Assembly: GCA_963739975.1 (NCBI GenBank)
Contig: CAVUCK010000014.1
Coordinates: 1 to 64,000, forward strand
Direction of reading: 5' to 3'
DNA from: JALZMG01 sp963739975
Lineage (GTDB): Bacteria > Actinomycetota > Acidimicrobiia > Acidimicrobiales > Ilumatobacteraceae
DNA: 64,000 nt
Part shown: positions 36,401 through 44,134 of the stretch, one piece after another
Layout of the letters: every line of letters starts with the position of its first letter
Position numbering within the stretch: position 1 is the stretch's first letter
Made by a program: the position numbers and the translations under genes
Notes under the pieces: model-generated
The model's database searches: none
Told to the model about the DNA's origin: nothing
Seen by the model: only the letters and a program-made list of their open reading frames with translations

Positions 36401-37661
36401 CCCCGGCGGCGGCCGGCCCGGTGACCGCCAGCGTCGAGCCCGGTGTCAGCTCGAACGGCACGGGCCCGTCGGCGAAGCGCGCCGCGTCCGTGACGACGGC
36501 GCCGACATCGCCGGCCAGCGGCCCGTCGCCGGCCGACCGCTCGACGGCCACGTCCCAGTCGATCGCCCCCCACCCCAGGCAGACCCGGTGCGCATCGGCG
36601 TGGTCGGTCCGCCGCGACCACAGGTGGGCGTCGAGGTGCGTCGCCGTCCGCAGGGCGTCGACCACGGTCGGCGTCGTCGCCACGTGGTGATCCCAGCGGG
36701 CGGCGCGCTGCTCGGCGACGGCGGCAGCGAAGCGAGCCAGCTCGCGGCCACGGCGGGCGCCGGCGCGTCGACCGTCGCGGACGACGCCGACACGAGTGGC
36801 CACCCACATGCCGGTGGCGGCGAGGACGCCGACGGCGCCGAGCAGCAGGAACATCGGCGAGCGCATCAGCACGGCGACGAGCACCGAGCCGATGAACGTG
36901 CAGGCCGCCGCCGTCACACCGAGGTGGTGGGACGGTCGCCCCGCCGTCTCCTCGACCGGCAGCGCGATCGCCACCGGCTCCCACCGCCGCTGGACCCGCG
37001 GGGTGCGGTGCAGGGTGCGCCGCCAGGGATCCGCCGGATCGGCGGTCAACGCCGCTGCGACCCACCCGTCCTCCACCCGTGACCCGTCGCCGGCGGCCTC
37101 GACGCGCAGCCGGCTCGTGCCGAGGTCGATCCGCTGCCCGGGCGACACGGTGGTCGGCGCGCCGATCGGATCGCCGTCGACGCGAGCCGCCACCCGTCCG
37201 GTCAGCTGCACGAACCGCACGCCGCCGGCCTCGTCGACGTCGAGCTGGCCGTGGTGCGGTTCCAACGCCGGGTCGGCCAACGCCACGTCGACGCCGGGTG
37301 CCCGACCGATCACGTGCTGCCCCGGGGCCACCGCCATGACCCGCCCCGCCGACGGACCGGCATCGGCGATCACGGTGACGACCGGCCGGGCGTCGGGGTC
37401 AGCGTCGGCATCGGCGGGATGGCCTCGACTGACGGTCGCCGTGCTCAGCTGGCTGCCATGGCGCACGCCAGCGCGTCGGAGCGGCTCGTGGCGCGCCGCC
37501 GGGCGGCCGTCGAGCAGCAACGCCCGCTGCGCGTCGAGCCCCAGCGCGTCGGCGAGGTCGCCGAGGCGGTCCTCGAGCGACTCGGGCGCCACGGTCACGC
37601 GACACCCGCTCGGGTGGACCAGTTCGACGGTGGGGATCGACGCGGCGCCCATGCTCCCCAT
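33492..37661 (-). CDS. FHA-domain FtsK/SpoIIIE ATPase, EccC/EssC-like
   Basis: This 1389-residue protein has an N-terminal ubiquitin-like segment, an FHA domain (about residues 110-185), two transmembrane helices (TAAACTFIGSVLVAVLM, FLLLGAVGVLAATGMWVA), and three P-loop ATPase domains. The first Walker A is intact (GTTGSGKSELLRTLV) with LPRLVVVIDEFAALAAELP as Walker B; the second (GSFGAGTTTALMAVL) lacks the Lys; the third is GPARSGRTTALLRLA. This is the type VII secretion motor layout. No WXG100 substrate or other ecc gene is nearby, so it is an orphan here. It starts at 37661 and is divergent from an HTH gene. Confidence 0.9.
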   Translation of the reverse strand: MGSMGAASIPTVELVHPSGCRVTVAPESLEDRLGDLADALGLDAQRALLLDGRPAARHEPLRRAGVRHGSQLSTATVSRGHPADADADPDARPVVTVIADAGPSAGRVMAVAPGQHVIGRAPGVDVALADPALEPHHGQLDVDEAGGVRFVQLTGRVAARVDGDPIGAPTTVSPGQRIDLGTSRLRVEAAGDGSRVEDGWVAAALTADPADPWRRTLHRTPRVQRRWEPVAIALPVEETAGRPSHHLGVTAAACTFIGSVLVAVLMRSPMFLLLGAVGVLAATGMWVATRVGVVRDGRRAGARRGRELARFAAAVAEQRAARWDHHVATTPTVVDALRTATHLDAHLWSRRTDHADAHRVCLGWGAIDWDVAVERSAGDGPLAGDVGAVVTDAARFADGPVPFELTPGSTLAVTGPAAAGVLRAILIQLAAWLGPADWRLLVVVDDTAAWDWAAWLPHGPGGHAVVTGADDADALAAALTTLDDGDPRHVVVVTDRPDLLAQRTGALRRFIGATRSVAVAVHVAAGDAVPAMCRSVLEIGSIGVARWRPDASIAGAGRSPTVHVAGLALTDAWDAARSLAGVGDPEDAVRATDALARSVTLGALCERFGAGPIDDAIAIAARWRASGPDPAPTVSIGMAADGVVDIDLVRDGPHALLAGTTGSGKSELLRTLVVSLAARLSPDHLTFVLVDYKGGSTFDACAELPHTVGVVTDLDDRLAERALCSLDAEVRRREQLLRAVGAADLAAYRVDPARPALPRLVVVIDEFAALAAELPAFLSALVGIAQRGRSLGIHLVLATQRPAGVVDDEIRANTNLRLALRLHDAADARDVVGDDAPARFSRGTPGRAMLRLGPAEAVVFQSGRCTGPARPVHEERLHVLDGPAGDAAGAPSELAVLVRSIRNAAVLSDVAAPHRPWLPPLPVVLDGGVPAGAIGLVDVPAAQRRDALRWAPADGNLALIGSFGAGTTTALMAVLATVFGAGRDHVYVLDGRGDHRLDALAGLARCGGVVRPHELERMGRLLDRLVDELDRRRSTGRRASEPGVVLGVDGVPALRTVLDAPASGGRWEQLQRIVAEGAAAGVTCVLTAERPTAMPGPLLAACTDRWVFHLDDPSEAGACGVRPAAVPCAVPGRIVIASSGCSAQLAVPSLEALDGPDGDVPVDATTIRPAPIRVLARSVDAGDLPAARVNTGGDVELVVGIDHHTLDVARLTVPDGEHVLVAGPARSGRTTALLRLAESWVEARPGGHVLVVGRRHPVGLAGADPVAPDRLAGAVQEAAGRHVLVVVDDAEHVDDPALAGLVAARRPGLLVLAAGRPVTLRAMYGHWTSVVRRSRLGLLMAACSDTDGDLLGELLPRHRPLPARPGLAWVVDGGDRRLVQVGWRPELDP

Positions 37662-37669
37662 GGGCGCGA

Positions 37670-37786
37670 CTCACCGGCCGAAGCGGAACGCCTCACTCGG
37701 GCAGTGAGTCCTCACCGCACGGCTGTTCGAGGTGCTGCGCCGCTCACTCGTCCGCCTGGGACGGCGGCGGTGAGAGCTCCGGTGAG
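37670..37786. promoter_or_regulatory. Array of CTCAC/GTGAG boxes in the divergent EccC-like/HTH promoter
   Basis: CTCAC occurs at 37670, 37692, 37711 and 37743, and GTGAG at 37704, 37770 and 37782. The pair at 37692-37708 makes a perfect 17-bp palindrome, CTCACTCGGGCAGTGAG. Seven sites in 117 bp exceed chance expectation for a 5-mer. The array probably binds a regulator, perhaps the adjacent HTH protein. Confidence 0.55.
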
Positions 37787-37809
37787 CCCGACGGCGCACG
37801 GTCGCCGCC

Positions 37810-38541
37810 ATGGATCACGTTCTCAGCCCGCCGCGGGATCCCCGGCCCCGTCCGTTGTCCGGCCGCCTCGACGACGAGTGGCGCGTCATCCGCCGCCGCC
37901 GTCACCTGGTCGAGCGGGCGCATCGCTGGTCGGTCACCGACCAGCCGTTCGACGACCTCGACGTGCTGCTGACGCTGGCCGGGCACCTGGTCGAGCCGAC
38001 GGCGGCGGCCGACGCCGTGCTGGGTCGGCTCGTGGGCGTCGCCCGCACCGACGACCTGGCGTCGCGGATCGTGCTGCAGCGGCTGCTCCCGGGGCTGCTG
38101 GCGATCGTCCGGCGCCGCCAGAGCGCCGACATCGACGGCTCGTTCGAGCAGTTGATCGGCGCGACGTGGCTGGTGATCCACGCCTACCAGCCCGACCTGC
38201 GGCCGCGGCGGGTCGCCGCCAACCTGGTGCACGATGCCAGCTACCGGGCGTTCATCGCGCCGTCCCGGCGGATGTCGGCGACCGAGCTCTCGGTCGACCC
38301 GCACGCCCTGGACGAGACGCCGGCCGTCGTCGTGCTGTCGTCGTGCGAGGAGCTGGCGATGGTGCTGCGCGAGGCGCGGGCGATGGGGCTCGACCCGACC
38401 GACGTCGACTTCGTGCGCGCCCTGCTGCGCTGTGGCTCGTCGACCCGGCTGGCCGCCGAGCGCAAGGTCACGACCCGCACGATCCGCAACCACCGCGCCC
38501 GCACGGCCGCCCGCCTGCGGGCCTGCGCCCTCGTGGCCTAG
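37810..38541 (+). CDS. HTH protein, sigma-region-4/LuxR-like C-terminus
   Basis: This 243-residue protein has a helical N-terminal domain without recognisable motif and a C-terminal helix-turn-helix (LLRCGSSTRLAAERKVTTRT then IRNHRARTAARLRACAL), similar to sigma-70 region 4. It lies divergent from the FHA-FtsK gene across the CTCAC array and may control it. I do not know the family; similar orphan HTH proteins exist in actinobacteria. Confidence 0.6.
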   Translation: MDHVLSPPRDPRPRPLSGRLDDEWRVIRRRRHLVERAHRWSVTDQPFDDLDVLLTLAGHLVEPTAAADAVLGRLVGVARTDDLASRIVLQRLLPGLLAIVRRRQSADIDGSFEQLIGATWLVIHAYQPDLRPRRVAANLVHDASYRAFIAPSRRMSATELSVDPHALDETPAVVVLSSCEELAMVLREARAMGLDPTDVDFVRALLRCGSSTRLAAERKVTTRTIRNHRARTAARLRACALVA

Positions 38542-38549
38542 CGAACCCG

Positions 38550-38599
38550 GTTCTGGCCGTCGCAACCGACCGCTGTGAGTCGGTTGCGACGGCCAGAAC
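38550..38599. repeat. Palindromic repeat family B, copy 3 (perfect 21-bp stem)
   Basis: A 21-nt arm beginning GTTCTGGCCGTCGCAACC pairs perfectly with its complement after an 8-nt loop CGCTGTGA. It fills the 61-nt convergent gap between the HTH gene and the enoyl-CoA hydratase gene, where a bidirectional terminator would be expected. Confidence 0.9.
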
Positions 38600-38602
38600 G
38601 GG

Positions 38603-39373
38603 TCACTGGAACGTGGGTTTGCGCTTCTCGAGGAAGGCGGTGATGCCCTCCTGGGCATCGGGCGTGGTGACGGCGGCGGCCATCACCTGGGTGGCGTACT
38701 CGTAGGCGCGGGCCTGGTCGAGGTCGACCTGGGCGTAGAACGTCCGCTTGCCGAGCGCCTTGGAGGCGCACGATCCGCGTGTCGCCCGGGCCATCAGGTC
38801 GTCGACCGCGGCGTCCAGCTCGTCGTCGGGCACGGCGCGGTTGATGAGGCCCCAGTCGGCCGCCGTGGCGGCGTCGATCGCATCGCCGGTGAAGGCCAAC
38901 TCGAGCGCTCGCTTGCGCCCGACGTTGCGGGCCACCGCCACGAGCGGCGTGTGGCAGAACAGCCCGCCCTTGCCACCGGGGATGGCGAAGCCGGCGCTCT
39001 CGGCGGCGACGGCCAGGTCGCACGTGGCCACCAGCTGGCAGCCGGCCGCCGTCGCCAGGGCGTGGACCTTGGCACAGACCGGCTGCGGGATCGACTGCAC
39101 GGTCTGCATCAGCCCGGCGCACACGTCGAGCAGGCGGCGGGCGTCGTCGTAGCCGGCGTCGAGCATGTCGCCGAAGTTGTGGCCGGCCGAGAACACCGGC
39201 CCGTTGGCGGCCAGCACGACGCCACGGGCGTCCGAGGCGCCGACGGCCTCGAAGACCTCGTTCAGCTCGACCAGCACGTCGAGGGCCAGGGCGTTGCGCT
39301 TCTCCGGCCGATCGAGCGTGATCGTCGTGAGGTCGCCATCACGCTTGACGATCAGGTGCGACAGAGCATCCAT
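38603..39373 (-). CDS. Enoyl-CoA hydratase/isomerase family protein
   Basis: This 256-residue crotonase-fold protein has DRPEKRNALALDVLVELNE, the oxyanion-hole segments VFSAGHNFGDM and GCQLVATCDLAVAAESAGFA, and GLINRAVPDDEL. The catalytic Glu position near PGGKGGLFC is not the usual hydratase Glu, so it may be an isomerase or another crotonase. ATG at 39373 fits the family length. It is divergent from the metallo-hydrolase gene by 34 nt. Confidence 0.88.
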   Translation of the reverse strand: MDALSHLIVKRDGDLTTITLDRPEKRNALALDVLVELNEVFEAVGASDARGVVLAANGPVFSAGHNFGDMLDAGYDDARRLLDVCAGLMQTVQSIPQPVCAKVHALATAAGCQLVATCDLAVAAESAGFAIPGGKGGLFCHTPLVAVARNVGRKRALELAFTGDAIDAATAADWGLINRAVPDDELDAAVDDLMARATRGSCASKALGKRTFYAQVDLDQARAYEYATQVMAAAVTTPDAQEGITAFLEKRKPTFQ

Positions 39374-39407
39374 GGCTGTCAGTCTCGCATGCGTACTCTC
39401 GGTTGCC

Positions 39408-40712
39408 ATGGGCGAGGGGATCCGCGATCTGGCCGAGCGCTACTGGAACGGCGAGGCCGACCTGGTCCACGACCACCACCCGGTGCGCCCGGCGCTCGGG
39501 CGCACCGCCGAGGAGATCGCGCCGGGGGTGCTGACGATGATTTCGGTCGCCTCGGTCAACGCCATCGACACCGGCGACGGGCTGGCCATGCTGGACACCG
39601 GGGGCCCGTACGACACCGACCACGTCCACGCCGAGGTGCGGTCGTGGCGGCCGGAGTCGCCGGTGCGGGCGGCGGTCTACAGCCACCACCACATCGACCA
39701 CGTCTTCGGCACACGCCGCTTCGAGGCCGAGGCTGCCGACCGGGGCTGGCCGGCACCGGTCGTGTACGCCCACGAGGAGCTGCCCGACCACTTCCGCCGG
39801 TACGAGCGGACGCAGGGCTGGAACACGGCCATCAACCAGCGCCAGTTCGCCCTGCCGATCGAGGGGTTCTCGTGGCCGGCCGAATACCGGGACCCCGACG
39901 TCACGTACCGCGACCACCTGACGTTCCGCCAGGGCGGGCTGACGTTCGAGCTGCACCACGCCCGCGGCGAGACCGACGACGCCACGTGGACGTTCGTGCC
40001 CGAGCTCGCCGTGCTCCACCCCGGTGACCTGTTCATCTGGGCCGTGCCGAACGCCGGCAACCCGCAGAAGGTGCAGCGCTTCGCCAGTGACTGGGCCACG
40101 GCCCTGCGCCAGATGGCCGGCTGCGGGGCCGAGCTGATGCTGGCCGGGCACGGCATGCCGATCTTCGGCGCCGACCGCATCAGCCAGGCGCTGACCGACA
40201 CCGCCGACCTCCTGGACGCCATGGAGACCCAGACCGTGTCCCTCATGAACCAGGGTGTTCCGCTCGACCGGGTGCTGCACGAGGTCGAAGTCCCCGAGCA
40301 CCTGCGGTCGCTGCCCTACCTTCGTCCGGTCTACGACCACCCCCAGTTCCTGGTCCGCAACGTGTGGCGGCGCTACGGCGGGTGGTACGACGGCGAGCCG
40401 GACAACCTGCTGCCCGCACCGCGCGCCGAGCAGGCCCGGGAGTGGGTCACGCTGGCCGGCGGGCTCGGCAACGTGCTGGCGCGAGCCAGGGAGCTGGCGG
40501 CGGCGGGCGACCATCGCCTGGCCTGCCACCTCGTCGAGTTCGCCGTGCTGTTCGACCCGGCGTCGGCCGAGGCTCACGAGGTGCGCGCCGACGTCTACGC
40601 CGCCCGCAGCGCCGAGCAGGAGTCGTCGATGGCCCGCAACATCCTCGGCCACGCCGCCCACGCCAGCCGCGACGGCAAGCGCGACCTCGCTGGCAACTAC
40701 GACGGTCCCTGA
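39408..40712 (+). CDS. Metallo-beta-lactamase-fold hydrolase, alkyl-sulfatase-like
   Basis: This 434-residue protein has the metal motif YSHHHIDHVFG (HxHxDH), then LHHARGETDDATW, VLHPGDLFI and LAGHGMPIFG, which supply further metal ligands. A second domain, LPYLRPVYDHPQFLVRNVWR then RYGGWYDGEPDNLLPAP, matches the alkyl-sulfatase dimerisation region. The C-terminal SCP2 domain of full-size alkyl sulfatases is absent. It may hydrolyse an alkyl sulfate or a related ester. The ATG at 39408 was preferred over an open upstream frame that overlaps the divergent gene. Confidence 0.85.
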   Translation: MGEGIRDLAERYWNGEADLVHDHHPVRPALGRTAEEIAPGVLTMISVASVNAIDTGDGLAMLDTGGPYDTDHVHAEVRSWRPESPVRAAVYSHHHIDHVFGTRRFEAEAADRGWPAPVVYAHEELPDHFRRYERTQGWNTAINQRQFALPIEGFSWPAEYRDPDVTYRDHLTFRQGGLTFELHHARGETDDATWTFVPELAVLHPGDLFIWAVPNAGNPQKVQRFASDWATALRQMAGCGAELMLAGHGMPIFGADRISQALTDTADLLDAMETQTVSLMNQGVPLDRVLHEVEVPEHLRSLPYLRPVYDHPQFLVRNVWRRYGGWYDGEPDNLLPAPRAEQAREWVTLAGGLGNVLARARELAAAGDHRLACHLVEFAVLFDPASAEAHEVRADVYAARSAEQESSMARNILGHAAHASRDGKRDLAGNYDGP

Positions 40713-40724
40713 CCGACCCTCCTC

Positions 40725-40761
40725 GTCCGCGAATTGGTTGCCCAGCAACCATTTCTCGGAC
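40725..40761. terminator. Hairpin between convergent genes
   Basis: GTCCGCGAATTGGTTGC pairs with GCAACCATTTCTCGGAC around a 3-nt loop: 15 of 17 positions pair. It lies 13 nt after the metallo-hydrolase stop and 29 nt before the lipoprotein stop on the other strand. It is not a member of families A-F. Confidence 0.75.
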
Positions 40762-40789
40762 CAGGAGGAACATCAGGCGTCGGGCGGCA

Positions 40790-41881
40790 TCAGCTGTTCT
40801 CGAGGAGGACCTCGATGTTCATCTGTACATCGACGGTCTGGCCGTCGGCCTCGACGCTGAAATCGAAACCCTGGTTCAGCTCGGTGTTGGTGAGCAGCGG
40901 GTTGTCCGCCGAGCCCCGCACGGAGCCCGTGCCGTTGACGGTGCCGGTCAGCTCCCCGGTCTGGCCGCCCTGGTCGATCTCGGTGTCGAGCTCCTCTTCG
41001 TAGGTGATGTCGAGCACGTAGTCCGAACCGTCCAGCTCGACCAGCTCGTACTCGTAGTCGACCTCGACCTCGATGCCCTGGCTGGCGATTTCCGTCGTCG
41101 AGACCCACTGCGCACCCTCGCCGACGGGTTCGCCGGGGAACGCCAGCGCAGCGGCGGAGTTGATGCTGCTGCCGAACTGCTCGAACGCAGCGATCTGCTC
41201 GGGCGTCAGCTCGTCCTCGTTGACCAGCTCGATCTCGCCAGCGGTGCCGTCGGCGCCGAACGACTGGCGATAGCGCACGCCGACGATCCCCTCGAACACG
41301 CTGAGGTCGACCCCTTCGGGCCCTTCCGCCAGCTCGGCATCGGTGATGGTGGTCTCCGAGACGTAGCCGGCGTCGTCGGCCTCGACGATCTCGGCGTCGT
41401 ACCCGAGCACGATGCCGATCGTGACGTCCTGACCCATGCCCGTCACGTCGAGGTTGATGGTGGCCGTGCCGGTACTCGTCTGGCCGACCTCGGCCGTGCC
41501 CGGCAGCTGCACGCGCCCGTCCTCGGCACCGGCGTCGATCAGCTCGACGCCGCCGGTCTCCGTGCCGCCCGTGTCGTCGGTCGCCGTGGTGTCGTCGGTC
41601 GCCGTCGTGTCGTCGGTCGCCTCCGTGTTGTCGGTGGCCGTCGTGTTGTCGGTGGCCGTCGTGTCGTCGGTGGCCGTCGTGTCGTCGGTCGCCGTCGTGT
41701 CGTCGGTCGCCGTCGTCTCCTTGGTGCGGTCCGTGTCGTCGGTCGCCGTCGTTTCGTCGGTCGCCGTCGTGGCGTCGGGTTCGTCACTCGAATCGTCGCC
41801 GCCGCAGGCCATGCCGGCGGGGACGAGCAGCGCGACCGCGGCGACCGCCACGAGGCGACGGCGGCGAGGGGCAACGAACAT
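40790..41881 (-). CDS. Lipoprotein with Thr/Asp repeat linker
   Basis: This 363-residue protein has an Arg-rich start, a hydrophobic core and a lipobox (LLVPAGMACGG), so it should be anchored to the outer face of the membrane. Residues 37-103 are a repeat of TATDDT-like units. The remaining 250 residues form a beta-rich domain with acidic surface (VELIDAGAEDGRVQLPG, IVGVRYRQSFGADGT, SQGIEVEVDYEYELVE). I do not recognise the domain. It has a long untranslated upstream region holding repeat A3. Confidence 0.75.
   Translation of the reverse strand: MFVAPRRRRLVAVAAVALLVPAGMACGGDDSSDEPDATTATDETTATDDTDRTKETTATDDTTATDDTTATDDTTATDNTTATDNTEATDDTTATDDTTATDDTGGTETGGVELIDAGAEDGRVQLPGTAEVGQTSTGTATINLDVTGMGQDVTIGIVLGYDAEIVEADDAGYVSETTITDAELAEGPEGVDLSVFEGIVGVRYRQSFGADGTAGEIELVNEDELTPEQIAAFEQFGSSINSAAALAFPGEPVGEGAQWVSTTEIASQGIEVEVDYEYELVELDGSDYVLDITYEEELDTEIDQGGQTGELTGTVNGTGSVRGSADNPLLTNTELNQGFDFSVEADGQTVDVQMNIEVLLENS
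41573..41773. repeat. In-frame minisatellite coding for Thr/Asp linker
   Basis: The 18-bp unit encodes TATDDT on the minus strand and repeats about ten times with small changes (TATDNT, EATDDT, DRTKET). The length is a multiple of three, so copy-number change would keep the lipoprotein frame. Confidence 0.85.
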
Positions 41882-41978
41882 GGAAGACCTCCGTGATCAT
41901 CCTTGAGGGGGGCAACAGTTTGGACTCCCGGGACCCGATTTTGGTTCCGGCCCCTGAAATCGCCAGCGCGTTCCGCTC

Positions 41979-42053
41979 GATCTGGGCGCGGAGGTTCTCG
42001 AAAGCGGGAACGTCCGCGCCCTGATGGCCGCGTGAGACGCTCCGCGCCCAGAT
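41979..42053. repeat. Palindromic repeat family A, copy 3
   Basis: GATCTGGGCGCGGAGGTTCT pairs with GGGAACGTCCGCGCC, and a further right arm GACGCTCCGCGCCCAGATTC follows. It lies 22 nt past the stop of the YjbR gene (minus strand). The rest of 41882-42074 shows no gene. Confidence 0.8.
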
Positions 42054-42074
42054 TCGGCCCCACGAACCCTGAGC

Positions 42075-42434
42075 TCAGTGGTCGCGTGCCTCCAGCTCGG
42101 CGATCAGCTTCTTCGTCGCCACCGCCCGGTAGCTCTCCTCGATCCAGTCCCTGAGCAGGTCGTCGGGCGCTTCTTCACGACCCAGCGGCACGACCACCCA
42201 GCCGTGGCGGCCGAGCCCGTAGCCCATCGGTTCGGCGCCGGGCACGGCGAGCGCGTGGTCCGCCGACTCTGGCAGCTTGACCCCGATCCCGGGCTCGTCG
42301 GCGGTCCCGAAGAACACGAAGATCTTCTTGCCGACCTTGGCAACGGGGTCGCCGTCCCACGGCATGTCGGCGAACGCGCCGGGCAGGTCGAGGGCGAACG
42401 CCTCCAGCCCGGCCAGCGCCTCGGCATCCTGCAC
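42075..42434 (-). CDS. MmcQ/YjbR-family protein
   Basis: This 119-residue protein has LDLPGAFADMPWDGDPVAKV, KKIFVFFGTADEPGIGVKLP and GWVVVPLGREEAPDDLLRDW, then YRAVATKKLIAEL, the pattern of MmcQ/YjbR (DUF419) proteins with a CyaY-like fold. Function is unknown. A second, divergent paralogue is at 44499. Confidence 0.85.
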   Translation of the reverse strand: MQDAEALAGLEAFALDLPGAFADMPWDGDPVAKVGKKIFVFFGTADEPGIGVKLPESADHALAVPGAEPMGYGLGRHGWVVVPLGREEAPDDLLRDWIEESYRAVATKKLIAELEARDH

Positions 42435-42480
42435 CCGTCCACCATCTCACTGATCCCCATCGATGCGCTACACCGGCGCG

Positions 42481-42990
42481 ATGGACGTCACGATCGTGCG
42501 CGGTGACATCGTCGAGCAAGATGTCGACGCTGTCGTCAACGCGGCCAACAGCGGCCTGATGGGCGGCGGGGGCGTCGACGGTGCGATCCTGCGTGCCGGC
42601 GGCCCGGCCCAGCGAGCGGCCCGCCAAGAGCTCGTCGACCGGATCGGATCGCTGCCGACCGGTCACGCCGCCGCAACGGCGGCTGGCGACCTGCCGGCGC
42701 GCTGGGTGATCCACGTCGTCGGTCCGGTGCACTCCGCGACCGAGGACCGCACGCACCTGCTCGAGTCCTGCTACCGCCAGGCGCTGGCCGTGGCCGACGA
42801 GCTCGGCGCCCGCTCCGTGGCCTTCCCGGCCGTCTCGGCCGGAATCTACGGGTGGCCGATGGCCGGCGCCGCCGACGTCGCGGTGCGCACGGTGCTGACG
42901 ACGCCCACCGACGTCGCCGAGGTGCGCTTCGTGCTGTTCAGCGAGCCTGCCGTGATGGCGTTTCAGCAGGCCTACGACGCGGCCCGCTGA
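42481..42990 (+). CDS. Macrodomain protein (O-acetyl-ADP-ribose deacetylase type)
   Basis: This 169-residue protein is a single macrodomain: VTIVRGDIVEQDVDAVVNAA, NSGLMGGGGVDGAILRAGG and AFPAVSAGIYGWPM match the MacroD-type ADP-ribose-binding and catalytic loops. It probably removes ADP-ribose or deacetylates O-acetyl-ADP-ribose. I prefer ATG 42481; an in-frame ATG at 42463 would add six residues. Confidence 0.92.
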   Translation: MDVTIVRGDIVEQDVDAVVNAANSGLMGGGGVDGAILRAGGPAQRAARQELVDRIGSLPTGHAAATAAGDLPARWVIHVVGPVHSATEDRTHLLESCYRQALAVADELGARSVAFPAVSAGIYGWPMAGAADVAVRTVLTTPTDVAEVRFVLFSEPAVMAFQQAYDAAR

Positions 42991-43035
42991 AACACACGAC
43001 CGCGCGCCGGTGGCGCGGCGGACAAGATCGAGCCA

Positions 43036-43578
43036 ATGGACGCGCCGCCCGAGCTCATCGATCTCCCCGACGTCGGCGCCATGCTGCACCGCCACGGCGT
43101 CGAACAGGCGGAGGCCGTGCACGAGGCGATCGAGGCCAGCCGCACCCACCTGCGGCCATGGATGCCATGGGCCGACCAGTCGCGTGCCGACACGGTGACG
43201 TTCCTGGAGCGGGCCGCCGACGACTGGGCGACCGGGCGCTCGTTCGGGTACGTGATCGTCGACGTCACGGACGGATCCGTACTCGGCGGAGCGGGCCTTC
43301 ACGACCGCCTGGGACCCGACGCGTTCGAGATCGGCTACTGGCGGCGCGCCGACGCCGGCGGTCGCGGGCTGGTGACGGCGGCCAGCCGGGCCCTGACGGA
43401 AGCGGCGTTGGCCCTGCCGTCGATCGAGCGGGTCGAGATCCACTGTGACGAGGCCAACGCGGCGAGCGCGGCCGTCCCCCGACGTCTCGGCTACCTGCTC
43501 GACCGCATCGAGTCCCAACCGATCACTGCACCCGGCGAGCACGGCCGGGCGATGATCTGGGTCCATCGACCCGTTTGA
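43036..43578 (+). CDS. GNAT-family N-acetyltransferase (RimJ/RimL-like)
   Basis: This 180-residue protein has the GNAT pattern of RimJ/RimL-type enzymes: EASRTHLRPWMPWADQSR, GSVLGGAGLHDRLGPDAFEI, GYWRRADAGGRGLVTAASRA (acetyl-CoA loop) and VEIHCDEANAASAAVPRRLG. Ala replaces the usual Ser/Asn in NAASAAVP. The acceptor, protein or antibiotic, is unknown. Confidence 0.88.
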   Translation: MDAPPELIDLPDVGAMLHRHGVEQAEAVHEAIEASRTHLRPWMPWADQSRADTVTFLERAADDWATGRSFGYVIVDVTDGSVLGGAGLHDRLGPDAFEIGYWRRADAGGRGLVTAASRALTEAALALPSIERVEIHCDEANAASAAVPRRLGYLLDRIESQPITAPGEHGRAMIWVHRPV

Positions 43579-43585
43579 CGAGACC

Positions 43586-44080
43586 TCAGTCGCGGTCGAG
43601 GGCGCGCCACACCATCGGGTCGATGGTGGCGCCGGCGCCCTGCGCGTTCGCCAGGAACTCGCGCAGCTGGCCGACGGCGCCCGGCCGGCGGCGCCAATCG
43701 TCGAGCGGCACGACCACACGGGCGGCGCCCCGGCCACCGACCGACACATCGATGCCCGGCTCACCCGGATCCACGGCGACGGTGGTGACGTCGGCGGCGT
43801 GGAACGTGCGCCAGACCGCCCACCGCCGGGCCGAGAGGACATCGGGACCGACGGCCCACGAGCTGCGGAACGCCTCGATCCACACGAGGAACGCCATCGA
43901 CGCGTAGACGATGCCGAGCACGGCGGCGGCGTGCCCCCAGACCAGCGCCGCCACGACGCACGTCGCGATCACGGCGACGAACCCGGCGGCGATCAGGCCG
44001 TCGCGCGCCGCCCGGAACGGGCGGGGTTCGAGCCGCACGGCGCCGTCGACGATGGCCCCGGACGGCGCGGTGATCTGCAC
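43586..44080 (-). CDS. Small membrane protein with PH-like domain
   Basis: This 164-residue protein has two hydrophobic segments near the N-terminus (LIAAGFVAVIATCVVAALVW and AAVLGIVYASMAFLVWIEAF) and a C-terminal beta-rich half (VGPDVLSARRWAVWRTFHAA, VVVPLDDWRRRPGAVGQL) similar to bacterial PH-domain proteins. Start GTG 44080 is the best candidate; the frame stays open through the tandem repeat upstream. Function unknown. Confidence 0.6.
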   Translation of the reverse strand: MQITAPSGAIVDGAVRLEPRPFRAARDGLIAAGFVAVIATCVVAALVWGHAAAVLGIVYASMAFLVWIEAFRSSWAVGPDVLSARRWAVWRTFHAADVTTVAVDPGEPGIDVSVGGRGAARVVVPLDDWRRRPGAVGQLREFLANAQGAGATIDPMVWRALDRD

Positions 44081-44134
44081 GGGAACGAACGGTAGCCCCG
44101 AACACCGACAAAGTCGATCGCCGAAGTCAACTTT

